This document shows, piece after piece, positions 1 to 6,516 of a stretch of 28,998 bases of DNA. Under the pieces are notes generated by a model. The model was not told the origin of the DNA. It was given only the letters and a program-made list of their open reading frames with translations, and did no database searches. A program made the position numbers and the translations under genes. This DNA is from ZC4RG30 sp965652645 (lineage in GTDB: Bacteria; Pseudomonadota; Gammaproteobacteria; Steroidobacterales; Steroidobacteraceae). The stretch is taken from the NCBI GenBank assembly GCA_965652645.1, contig CBFGXE010000037.1, positions 1 through 28,998 of the forward strand, written 5' to 3'. Positions within the stretch are counted from its first letter, which is position 1, and each line of letters starts with the position of its first letter.

Positions 1-1
1 C

Positions 2-535
2 GACGTGGGCCTGCCGGACATGACCGGCTTCGAGGCCTGCAAGCAGCTCAGGCAGTTCAGCGCGGTGCCGGTGATGTTCCTCACCGCGCGCGCCGATGAG
101 GTCGACCGGGTCGTCGGGCTGGAGATCGGCGCCGACGACTACGTGGTGAAACCCTTCAGTCCCCGCGAAGTGGTGGCGCGGGTGCGGGCCATCCTCAAGC
201 GCACGTCCGGCGCTGCGCAGCCCAATGGAAACGGCGAATTCCACGTCGACACCGCGCGGAAGGTGATCCTCTACCGCAACCAGCCACTGAAGCTCACCGC
301 GCTGGAGTTCCGCCTGCTGCAGCAGCTGGTGGCCCATCCCGGCCAGGTGCAGAGCCGCGAGCAGCTGCTGCTGGCGCTGGGCATCGCGGCCGACGCGGGC
401 TATGAGCGCAACATCGACACGCACATCAAGGCGCTGCGCGCCAGGCTGCGCGAGGTGGATGCCGGGGCCGAACCCATCCACACCCATCGCGGATTCGGCT
501 ACAGCTACCAGCCCTCGTCCGGGACGGGCGCGTGA
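2..535 (+). CDS. creB: CreB-type response regulator, 5' end outside the window
   Basis: This is the DNA-binding response regulator of a two-component pair. The 5' end is cut off: the first complete codon is Asp in the context DVGLPDMTGFE, which by alignment with the family is the phospho-acceptor aspartate itself, so the first half of the receiver is missing. Seen further on are the conserved Thr of MFLTAR, the conserved Lys of VKPFSPRE, and an OmpR/PhoB-type winged helix (LTALEFRLLQQL, then the NIDTHIKALRARLR recognition region and RGFGYSY wing). The stop codon overlaps the GTG start of the downstream kinase gene by 4 bases (GTGA), so the two are probably translationally coupled. Assignment to CreB rather than another OmpR-family regulator rests on the protein sequence and on the following creC and creD genes. 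Confidence 0.9.
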   Translation, partial: DVGLPDMTGFEACKQLRQFSAVPVMFLTARADEVDRVVGLEIGADDYVVKPFSPREVVARVRAILKRTSGAAQPNGNGEFHVDTARKVILYRNQPLKLTALEFRLLQQLVAHPGQVQSREQLLLALGIAADAGYERNIDTHIKALRARLREVDAGAEPIHTHRGFGYSYQPSSGTGA

Positions 536-1974
536 AGATCTCCCTGACGCTGCGACTGTTCCTGGTCGGGGCGTTGCTGGCGACGGCAGCGGGCTGGATC
601 ACGCTGCGCCAGGTGCTGGGGGAGATCAAGCCGGCGGTGCGCCAGTCCACCGAGGAAACGCTGGTGGATACGGCCAACCTGCTGGCAGAGCTGGTGGCGC
701 GCGACCTCAGGGACGGCACGCTTGCGCAGGGTGACCTGCCGCGACTTCTGGCGGCCTACGGCCAGCGCCGGCCGGGCGCGGAGATCTGGGGCATCCGCAA
801 GGACGAGGTGAACCACCGCATCTACGTCACCGACGAACGTGGCATCGTGCTGCTGGATTCCGCCGGCGAGGCGGTGGGCGAGGACTACTCGCAGTGGAAT
901 GATGTCTTCCTCACGCTGCGCGGGCGCTATGGCGCGCGCACCACCGAGGCCGTCCCCGGGGACGAGCGCTCGACCGTGATGCACGTGGCGGCGCCGGTGC
1001 GCGATGGCGATCGCATCATCGGCTCGGTCACGGTGGCCAAGCCCAATGCCAGCATGCAGCCCTTCATCGCCCGGGCGGAGCGGCGACTGGTGCAGCTGGC
1101 GGTGGGCACGCTGGCCGTGGCCCTGGTGCTGGGCGCGCTGCTGTCCTGGTGGCTCAGCCACTCCATCCGCCGCCTGACGCGGTTCGCCGATGCGGTGACC
1201 GCCGGGCAGCGACCCGCCGTGCCGGCGCTGCCCGGCAACGAGCTCACGCAGCTGGCCACGGCGCTGGACACCATGCGCACGCGCCTGGAGGGCAAGGACT
1301 ACGTGGAGCGCTATGTGCAGACGCTCACGCACGAGTTGAAGAGCCCGCTGGCTGCCATCCAGGGGTCCGCGGAGCTGCTGCGAAGGGAGATGACACCCGG
1401 ACAGCGCGCGCGATTCCTCGCCAACATCGACGTGGAGACTGCGCGGCTGCGTTCGCTCGGCGAGCGGTTGCTGAGCCTGGCGCAGGTGGAGCAGCGGCGG
1501 GGCCTGGAGGAGGTTGCGCGCATCCTGTTGCGCGGGCTGGTGGATGAGCTGCTGGCCGAATGTGCGCCGCGCCTGGAGCTGGCAGGCATCACGGCCGACA
1601 ATACGGTGCCTGCCGGCACCAGCATCACCGGGGAGCGTTTCCTGCTGCGCCAGGCACTGTTGAACCTCATCGACAATGCCATCGGGTTCACGCCCGAGGG
1701 TGGCCGCATCCAGGTCAGTGCCGCGCAAGGGCGGCTCGCCGCTGGTGCGCCGGCGGTTGTGATCTCGGTGCGCAACGAGGGCGAGCCCATCCCCGACTAT
1801 GCATTGCCGCGCGTGACGGAACGTTTCTATTCACTGGCGCGGCCGGGCAGCGGGCGCAAGAGCACCGGACTGGGCCTGAACTTCGCCAGCGAGGTGGCGC
1901 AGTTGCATGGCGGGGAGTTCCGCATCGGCAACGAGCCGGGCGGCGTGCGGGCGCAGCTGCTCCTGCCGGGCTGA
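532..1974 (+). CDS. creC: CreC-type sensor histidine kinase
   Basis: Inner-membrane sensor kinase, partner of the upstream regulator. The 480-residue product starts with GTG inside the overlap with creB. Visible in order are a first membrane helix (about residues 6-26), an extracytoplasmic sensor region, a second membrane helix (about 186-210), a HAMP linker, a HisKA dimerisation domain with the phospho-accepting His267 in THELKSPLAAIQGSAELL, and a HATPase domain with the N box (LLNLIDNAIGFTPEGG) and the glycine box STGLGLNFA. Length is close to the roughly 475 residues of Escherichia coli CreC. In enterobacteria and Stenotrophomonas CreBC controls creD and envelope or beta-lactam responses; that role here is inference. 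All catalytic motifs look intact. Confidence 0.93.
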   Translation: MKISLTLRLFLVGALLATAAGWITLRQVLGEIKPAVRQSTEETLVDTANLLAELVARDLRDGTLAQGDLPRLLAAYGQRRPGAEIWGIRKDEVNHRIYVTDERGIVLLDSAGEAVGEDYSQWNDVFLTLRGRYGARTTEAVPGDERSTVMHVAAPVRDGDRIIGSVTVAKPNASMQPFIARAERRLVQLAVGTLAVALVLGALLSWWLSHSIRRLTRFADAVTAGQRPAVPALPGNELTQLATALDTMRTRLEGKDYVERYVQTLTHELKSPLAAIQGSAELLRREMTPGQRARFLANIDVETARLRSLGERLLSLAQVEQRRGLEEVARILLRGLVDELLAECAPRLELAGITADNTVPAGTSITGERFLLRQALLNLIDNAIGFTPEGGRIQVSAAQGRLAAGAPAVVISVRNEGEPIPDYALPRVTERFYSLARPGSGRKSTGLGLNFASEVAQLHGGEFRIGNEPGGVRAQLLLPG

Positions 1975-1983
1975 GTCGCCGGC

Positions 1984-1999
1984 TCCACGCAATCTCCAC
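1984..1999 (+). promoter_or_regulatory. Cre-tag-like direct repeat upstream of creD
   Basis: TCCAC, six bases, TCCAC. The E. coli CreB site (cre tag) is TTCAC-N6-TTCAC, with the same arrangement and the same 11-bp period, and creD is the best known member of that regulon. The repeat lies in the 70-base gap between creC and creD, 45 bases before the creD ATG. The second base of each half differs from the consensus in the same way (C for T), which would fit a species-specific version of the site. No binding data are available. Confidence 0.55.
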
Positions 2000-2014
2000 A
2001 AAGGCTCCATCCAG

Positions 2015-2032
2015 GGCGGCGCGGGCGCCGCC
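2015..2032 (+). other. GC hairpin in the creD leader
   Basis: A perfect 7-bp stem (GGCGGCG / CGCCGCC) with a CGGG loop ends 12 bases before the creD start codon. It lies between the cre-tag-like repeat and the ribosome binding region. It could affect translation of creD, or could simply be chance in GC-rich DNA; there is no T run that would make it a terminator. Confidence 0.35.
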
Positions 2033-2044
2033 AGAGTGGTGCCC

Positions 2045-3373
2045 ATGACGAACCCATCCTGGAATGCCCTGACCCAGAGGCTGCTGCCCATCGCGAAGAT
2101 CGGCGCCATCCTCCTCCTCACCCTGCTGCTGCTGGTGCCGATGGTTCATATCCGCGAACTGATCGGCGAGCGGCAGGCTTTGCGCGACAGCGTGCTGCAG
2201 GAAGTGGCGCGCAGCGATGCCTATGCGCAGCAGGTCGTCGGACCGCTGCTGGTGGTGCCCTACGTGCGCACCATCGCCGGCAACCGCGAGGTGAGCGGCG
2301 AGCTGCGCCTGCTGCCGGAGCGGCTGGACATGGACGGCAGCCTCGCCACGCAGGAGCGCAAGCGGGGGATATACAGGGCCCGCGTCTACCGGGCCGATAC
2401 GCGGCTGGCCGGGCACTTCGACGTGCCCGCCGGTTATGGCGTGGCAGAAGGGCTGGAGAGCTACCGTTTCGGCGAGCCACGCCTGGTACTGGGCATCAGT
2501 GACATCCGCGGCATCGGCAATGCGCTGACCTTGCGCACCGGCGCGGGCGAGATTCCCTTCCGGCCCGGCGTGGGCACCAGCCTGCTGGCCAGCGGCGTGC
2601 ATGCGGTGTTGCCCGGCATCGATGCCACGGCGCCGCAGCGGCTCGAATATGACATCGGGCTGGTGCTCACGGGAACGCGCGAGTTCAGCGTGGCGCCGGT
2701 GGGACGCGAGACCAACGTGCGCCTGGCTTCAAACTGGCCGCATCCTTCCTTCACCGGGGAATACCTGCCGCGCGACCGCGACATCTCGGCCGCGGGTTTC
2801 AGCGCGCAGTGGCAGACCTCGTTCTTCTCCACCAGCATGGAGGAGGCGCTGGCGCGCTGCAGCCTTCCGGACGAGGCATGCGCCGCGTTCACCGGCAGGC
2901 AGTTCGGAGTGGGCTTCATCGACCCCGTCGACCACTACCTGAAGAGCGAGCGCGCGGCCAAGTACGCATTCCTCTTCATCGGACTGACCTTTGCCGGCTT
3001 CTTCCTCACCGAGGTGCTGCGGCGGGTCAGCGTGCATCCGGTGCAATACGGGCTGGTGGGGCTGGCGCTGGCGATGTTCTTCCTGCTGCTGGTGGCCTTC
3101 AGCGAGCACATCGGCTTCGCGGCCGCCTATGCGGTGTCGGCCACGGCCTGCGTGGGCCTGGTCACCTTCTACATCACGCATGTGCTGGCCAGCCGCGGCC
3201 AGGGGCTGGGATTCGGCGTGGCGCTGGCAGGCCTTTATGGCCTGCTGTACGGCATCCTCAGCTCGGAGGACTACGCACTGCTGATGGGCGCGCTGCTGGT
3301 GTTCAGCCTGCTGGCGGCGGTGATGGTGCTCACGCGGCGCGTGAGCTGGTCGGGTGCCGGACTTGCGCGGTGA
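2045..3373 (+). CDS. creD: CreD family inner-membrane protein
   Basis: The 442-residue membrane protein has one N-terminal helix (about residues 17-37, ending in LLTLLLLVPMVHIRELIGER), a large extracytoplasmic domain containing family-typical stretches such as VVGPLLVVPYV, LLPERLDMDG and RYEF-like SYRFGEP, and a cluster of about five or six C-terminal helices beginning at KYAFLFIGLTFAGFFLTEVLRR. The PVQYGLVGLALAMFFLLLVAFSEHIGF segment is the most recognisable CreD signature. It is known as the main output gene of CreBC and is linked to envelope integrity and beta-lactam responses; its biochemical role is not established. The ATG at 2045 was chosen because the family begins just before the first helix. 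Separated from creC by 70 bases holding a possible CreB site, so it may also be expressed from its own promoter. Confidence 0.92.
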   Translation: MTNPSWNALTQRLLPIAKIGAILLLTLLLLVPMVHIRELIGERQALRDSVLQEVARSDAYAQQVVGPLLVVPYVRTIAGNREVSGELRLLPERLDMDGSLATQERKRGIYRARVYRADTRLAGHFDVPAGYGVAEGLESYRFGEPRLVLGISDIRGIGNALTLRTGAGEIPFRPGVGTSLLASGVHAVLPGIDATAPQRLEYDIGLVLTGTREFSVAPVGRETNVRLASNWPHPSFTGEYLPRDRDISAAGFSAQWQTSFFSTSMEEALARCSLPDEACAAFTGRQFGVGFIDPVDHYLKSERAAKYAFLFIGLTFAGFFLTEVLRRVSVHPVQYGLVGLALAMFFLLLVAFSEHIGFAAAYAVSATACVGLVTFYITHVLASRGQGLGFGVALAGLYGLLYGILSSEDYALLMGALLVFSLLAAVMVLTRRVSWSGAGLAR

Positions 3374-3399
3374 GGCGAGGGGGCCCCACCGCGGCGCCT

Positions 3400-3603
3400 T
3401 CAGGAAACGCCGTGCGGCTGCAGCCAGCCGAGCTTCCAGCCGGCCAGCAGGAAGCAGAACAGCGCCACCGAGATGATGATGCGGCGGGTGAGCGCCCGCA
3501 CCACGGCGCCGGAGGCATCCGGTCCGCGTGCCATCGCGAACATGGCCTGGCCCAGGCTGAACACGGCAAAGGCAAGGGCGGCAACGAGCAGGACCGAGAT
3601 CAT
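3400..3603 (-). CDS. DUF2909-type twin transmembrane protein
   Basis: This 67-residue protein consists almost entirely of two membrane helices (MISVLLVAALAFAVFSLGQA and ISVALFCFLLAGWKLGW) joined by a short loop with RALTRR. The end LGWLQPHG and the RALTxRIxxSVxLF pattern match the DUF2909 (twin transmembrane) family, which often sits near cytochrome oxidase assembly genes; here there is no oxidase gene nearby. Its ATG overlaps the stop of the upstream small gene by 4 bases (ATGA), so both are expected to come from one message. It converges on creD with a 26-base gap. Molecular function is unknown. Confidence 0.8.
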   Translation of the reverse strand: MISVLLVAALAFAVFSLGQAMFAMARGPDASGAVVRALTRRIIISVALFCFLLAGWKLGWLQPHGVS

Positions 3604-3791
3604 TTTCCCTCCCGGCGGATCATGCGCACCACGGCCGTCGCACAGATGCCCAGCAGCAGGATCTGCGCGGCCACCAGGAACACCAGCCCGCCGGCGAGGC
3701 GCCAGGCCTCGTGCAGGCCGATGGCCAGGCCCACCGGCGTCATCACCAGCAGCAGGACCTTGAAGAAACGCGAACGCGGGTTTGCGGACAT
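3600..3791 (-). CDS. Small membrane protein of unknown function
   Basis: 63 residues from the ATG at 3791 (MSANPRSRFFKVLLL). A longer in-frame reading upstream to 3866 would run through the dyad and the MocR start region and is less likely. The product has a basic N-terminus, then two hydrophobic segments (about residues 10-28 and 33-53) and a positively charged tail (RMIRREGK). I do not recognise the family. It is translationally coupled to the DUF2909 gene downstream, and the 73-base gap on its other side is shared with the divergent MocR-type regulator, which makes this pair a plausible target of that regulator. A TATCAT hexamer lies close before the start codon, but no good -35 accompanies it. 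Confidence 0.65.
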   Translation of the reverse strand: MSANPRSRFFKVLLLVMTPVGLAIGLHEAWRLAGGLVFLVAAQILLLGICATAVVRMIRREGK

Positions 3792-3810
3792 GGGCAGATG
3801 ATAGGCCTGT

Positions 3811-3857
3811 CTGATATGTTTCAGGAGAGCAGATTCTGCTCCCGGAAACCATATCAG
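3811..3857. promoter_or_regulatory. 47-bp imperfect dyad between divergent genes, candidate MocR operator
   Basis: Left arm 3811-3833 and right arm 3835-3857 around one central base (3834). The outer part is CTGATATG, TTTC against GGAAACC, ATATCAG, with one unpaired base. The centre is GAGCAGA, T, TCTGCTC, perfect over 7 bp per side. A few mismatches lie between the two blocks. The dyad fills most of the gap between the two divergent genes and ends one base before a possible TTG start of the regulator. GntR/MocR-type regulators commonly bind repeats in such divergent regions, so this is a natural candidate for autoregulation plus control of the small membrane genes. Confidence 0.55.
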
Positions 3858-3864
3858 ATTGGCC

Positions 3865-5265
3865 ATGGCCCAGCGACGTTACCAGCGCCATGCGGATGAG
3901 CTCACCGGCATGATCGAGCGCGGGGAGCTGCCCCCCGGCACCCGGCTGCCGTCCGTGCGCGAGGCCAGCCGGCGGCGCAACCTCAGCCCGTCCACGGTAT
4001 TCGAGGCCTACTACCTGTTGCAGGCCCGCGGGCTCATCGAGTCGCGGCCGCGGTCCGGGTTCTACGTGCGCCCGCCGCCGGGGCCTTCGCGCAGGACGGC
4101 GTCGCGGCCGGCGCGATCCCGGCCGGTGGCCATCAGCGAGCTGGTGTTCGAGGTGCTGGCCGCCACGCGCCGGCCGGGAGTGGCCCCGCTGGGCTCCGCC
4201 TTCCCCGGCGCGGAGCTGTTTCCGCTGCGCCAGCTGGCGCGCGCCATGTCCGCGGGCATGCGGCGGCTCACGCCGGCGAACATCGTGGAGGACCTGCCGC
4301 CGGGCAACCTGCGCCTGCGCCAGCAGATCGCGCTGCGCTACGAGTTCGCCGGCACGCGCGTGCTGCCGGAGGACATCCTCATCACCAATGGCGCGATGGA
4401 GGCGCTGACGCTGTCGCTGCAGGCGGTGACCCGGCCCGGCGATGCGGTGGCGGTGGAGTCTCCGGCGTTCTACGGCGCGCTGCAGGCGCTGGAGCGGCTG
4501 CGGCTGAAGGCGGTGGAGATTCCCTGCGGTCCGCGGCGCGGACTCAACCTCGACGCGCTGGGAGAGGCGCTGCGCCGGCAGGACATCAAGGCCTGCTGGT
4601 TCATGCCCAGCTTCCACAACCCCACCGGCAGCAGCCTCCCGGAGGATGGCCGGAGGGAGCTGATGCGGCTGCTGGAGGCGCACGACGTGCCGCTGATCGA
4701 GGATGACGTTTACGCCGAGCTTCATTACGGCGCGCGGCCGCTGCCGCCGGTGAAGTCCCTCGACACGCGCGGGCTGGTGATGCATTGCAGTTCGTTCTCG
4801 AAGTGCCTGGCGCCGGGGTATCGCGTGGGCTGGGTGGCCGGCGGGCGCCATGCCGAGGCCATCGCGCGCGCGAAGATGATGACGTCGATCGCCACTGCCG
4901 TGCCCTCGCAGCAGGCGCTGGCCGAATACCTGGCGCATGGCGGTTATGAAAGGCACCTGCGCAAGCTGCGCCGCACGCTGGCCCGGCAGCACGAACTGGC
5001 GGCGCGACTGGCCGCGCGCCACTTCCCGGCGGGCACGCGGCTGGGATCGCCGGGCGGCGGGTATTTCCTGTGGGTGGAGTTCCCCGGGGGCGTGGACACG
5101 CTGCGCATGCACCGGGAGGCGCTGGACCGTGGCATCAACATCGCGCCGGGGCAGATGTTCTCGGCCACGGGCCAGTTCGGAAACTGCCTGCGGCTGAATT
5201 TCGGGCATCCGAGGGATGCGCGATTCGAGCCAGCGATGCGCGCGATCGGGGAGCTGGCGCGGTAA
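3865..5265 (+). CDS. MocR-subfamily GntR regulator with aminotransferase domain
   Basis: Fusion of a GntR-type winged helix (about residues 1-70: LTGMIERGELPPGTRLPSVRE, then LSPSTVFEAYYLLQARGLIESR) with a fold-type I aminotransferase domain that binds pyridoxal phosphate. In the latter, NPTG, DDVYAELHYG and the cofactor lysine in SSFSKCLAPGYRVGW are all present, so the domain should hold the cofactor. The 466-residue length is normal for the family (YdcR-like). Known members sense pyridoxal phosphate, amino acids or amines and control vitamin B6, GABA or taurine genes; nothing here identifies the ligand. ATG 3865 is used; a TTG at 3859 is in frame. No convincing ribosome binding site precedes either, so a leaderless message is possible. 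Confidence 0.9.
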   Translation: MAQRRYQRHADELTGMIERGELPPGTRLPSVREASRRRNLSPSTVFEAYYLLQARGLIESRPRSGFYVRPPPGPSRRTASRPARSRPVAISELVFEVLAATRRPGVAPLGSAFPGAELFPLRQLARAMSAGMRRLTPANIVEDLPPGNLRLRQQIALRYEFAGTRVLPEDILITNGAMEALTLSLQAVTRPGDAVAVESPAFYGALQALERLRLKAVEIPCGPRRGLNLDALGEALRRQDIKACWFMPSFHNPTGSSLPEDGRRELMRLLEAHDVPLIEDDVYAELHYGARPLPPVKSLDTRGLVMHCSSFSKCLAPGYRVGWVAGGRHAEAIARAKMMTSIATAVPSQQALAEYLAHGGYERHLRKLRRTLARQHELAARLAARHFPAGTRLGSPGGGYFLWVEFPGGVDTLRMHREALDRGINIAPGQMFSATGQFGNCLRLNFGHPRDARFEPAMRAIGELAR

Positions 5266-5300
5266 GGCACGGGCGGCTTTCATCCGGGCGCCTGCTCCTC

Positions 5301-5306
5301 TATAAA
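5301..5306 (+). promoter_or_regulatory. Possible -10 box (TATAAA) for rdgC
   Basis: TATAAA stands out in the otherwise GC-rich 89-base gap between the MocR-type gene and rdgC, about 49 bases before the rdgC ATG. The -35 position has only a weak match. A GGGAAG ribosome binding site lies just before the ATG at 5355. Confidence 0.35.
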
Positions 5307-5354
5307 GGCGCGCTCCCCGCACACCGCAATTCCAATTCTTTCCACGGGAAGCCC

Positions 5355-6302
5355 ATGCTCTTCAGAAACCTTTGCGTCTACCGCCTGCCGGCCGACTGGA
5401 ACATCACCGCGGCCGGGCTGGAGGAGAAGCTCGAATCCAGGCCCCTCAATCCCTGCGCCACCTTCGAAATGAAGAGCCGCGGCTGGGTGCCGGTGCTGGA
5501 CACGAAGCGCTGCCTGGTCACCGTGGAGAACCAGCACCTGGTTGCCTTCGGCATGGAGCAGAAGATCCTGCCCGGCTCGGTGGTCCGCCAGGAGCTGGAG
5601 AAGCGCATCAAGGACCTCGCCGCGGAGCAGGGCTACCCCGTCGGCCGCAAGCAGAAGCGCGACCTGAAGGTGGCCGTGACCGAGGAGCTGCGCGCCAGGG
5701 CGCTGGTCGGCCACCGCGTCAACCTGGTGTGGATCGACCCGGTGAACCACTGGGTGGTGGTGGACACCGGCAGCTTCAGCCGTGCCGAGGAGGTGCTGAC
5801 GGTGCTGCGCGATACGCTCGGTTCCTTTCCGGCCACCCTGCTGAACCCCGAAAACCCGCCGTACCATGTGATGCGGTCCTGGCTGGTGGCGGGCGAGGCC
5901 GGGGGCAACTTCAGGATCGACGATGACCTGGAGCTCAGGGCTGCAGATGGCTCCGGCGCCAGGATCCGCTATGCCCGGCACGCCTTCAATCTCCAGGAGG
6001 TGCGTTCGCACCTGGGCAACGGGTTCATCCCCTCGGGCATGGAACTGACCTGGGGCGGCCGCATCAGCCTGGTCCTGACCGAGAAGCTGCTGCTGAAGCG
6101 CGTGAAGTTCCTGGGCGTGGAGAAGGAATCCGACGGGGAGTCGGAGGGGAGCAAGGACGGCGTCGACCCGGTCGAAAAGCTGAGCGCCGAGTTCCTGCTG
6201 ATGGCTGGCGAGCTATCGCGGCTGTTTTCGGAACTGGTGGCCGCGCTTGGCGGTGAGGCGCCGGTGGATGAGGCCACGCCGGCGGTGGCTGCGGTCGCAT
6301 AG
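5355..6302 (+). CDS. rdgC: Recombination-associated protein RdgC
   Basis: 315 residues, starting MLFRNLCVYRLP with a GGGAAG site a few bases upstream. RdgC is a nucleoid-associated protein that forms a ring around duplex DNA and limits RecA loading; it is also needed by some bacteria in recombination or replication mutants. Family-typical stretches are FEMKSRGWVPV, LPGSVVRQELEKRIKDL, GYPVGRKQKRDLK and MRSWLV; the length is near the usual 300-odd residues. The C-terminal part (about residues 258-315) is a low-complexity acidic and alanine-rich tail beginning with EKESDGESEGSKDG, and is probably variable. It is a single-gene unit with its own probable promoter, followed by the oppositely oriented tRNA-Thr. 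Confidence 0.95.
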   Translation: MLFRNLCVYRLPADWNITAAGLEEKLESRPLNPCATFEMKSRGWVPVLDTKRCLVTVENQHLVAFGMEQKILPGSVVRQELEKRIKDLAAEQGYPVGRKQKRDLKVAVTEELRARALVGHRVNLVWIDPVNHWVVVDTGSFSRAEEVLTVLRDTLGSFPATLLNPENPPYHVMRSWLVAGEAGGNFRIDDDLELRAADGSGARIRYARHAFNLQEVRSHLGNGFIPSGMELTWGGRISLVLTEKLLLKRVKFLGVEKESDGESEGSKDGVDPVEKLSAEFLLMAGELSRLFSELVAALGGEAPVDEATPAVAAVA

Positions 6303-6370
6303 CCGCCCTGACCAATGCCGGAAGCTGAGGGGATGCGCGGATGACGCCGGTGTTTCCCTGGCGACAGCCG

Positions 6371-6389
6371 TGGTCCCCACTCGGCATCG
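6371..6389 (-). repeat. Degenerate copy of the tRNA-Thr 3' end
   Basis: Read on the minus strand this is CGATGCCGAGTGGGGACCA. The tRNA-Thr gene 20 bases upstream ends CGATTCCGAGTGGGGGCACCA (given here only for comparison; one base differs and two are missing). It therefore reproduces the 3' half of the T stem, the acceptor strand and the CCA end, but no other tRNA part precedes it. It may be the scar of an element that once integrated at the tRNA 3' end, or the remains of a second tRNA copy. Confidence 0.5.
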
Positions 6390-6409
6390 GAGGTAGTGCG
6401 ATGTCCTGC

Positions 6410-6483
6410 TGGTGCCCCCACTCGGAATCGAACCAAGCTCTGCGGTTTACAAAACCGCTGCATCACCACAATGCTTTGGGGGC
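6410..6483 (-). tRNA. tRNA-Thr(UGU), atypical D arm
   Basis: A complete cloverleaf can be drawn: acceptor GCCCCCA/TGGGGGC, D stem GCAT/ATGC with a 7-base loop containing GG, anticodon stem GCGGT/ACCGC with loop TTTGTAA (anticodon TGT), a 4-base variable region, T stem CTTGG/CCGAG with loop TTCGATT, discriminator A and encoded CCA. The G1-C72 and C2-G71 pairs and the G35-U36 anticodon bases agree with threonine identity. Unusual points: the length is only 74 nt with CCA, position 8 is A instead of the near-universal U, and position 14 is T instead of A. It lies 33 bases after the SPOR gene and has its own TATAAT box. Confidence 0.8.
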
Positions 6484-6493
6484 CGGGGCAGCG

Positions 6494-6499
6494 ATTATA
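6494..6499 (-). promoter_or_regulatory. TATAAT -10 box of tRNA-Thr(UGU), set in a GC dyad
   Basis: A perfect TATAAT on the minus strand ends 10 bases before the tRNA 5' end, which would give a leader of only a few bases. No good -35 is visible at 16-18 bp. The box sits in the loop of an inverted repeat, GCCGGGG (6482-6488) and CCCCGGC (6502-6508), which could also act as the end of the upstream minus-strand operon. Confidence 0.55.
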
Positions 6500-6516
6500 G
6501 CCCCCGGCGAGCAGGC

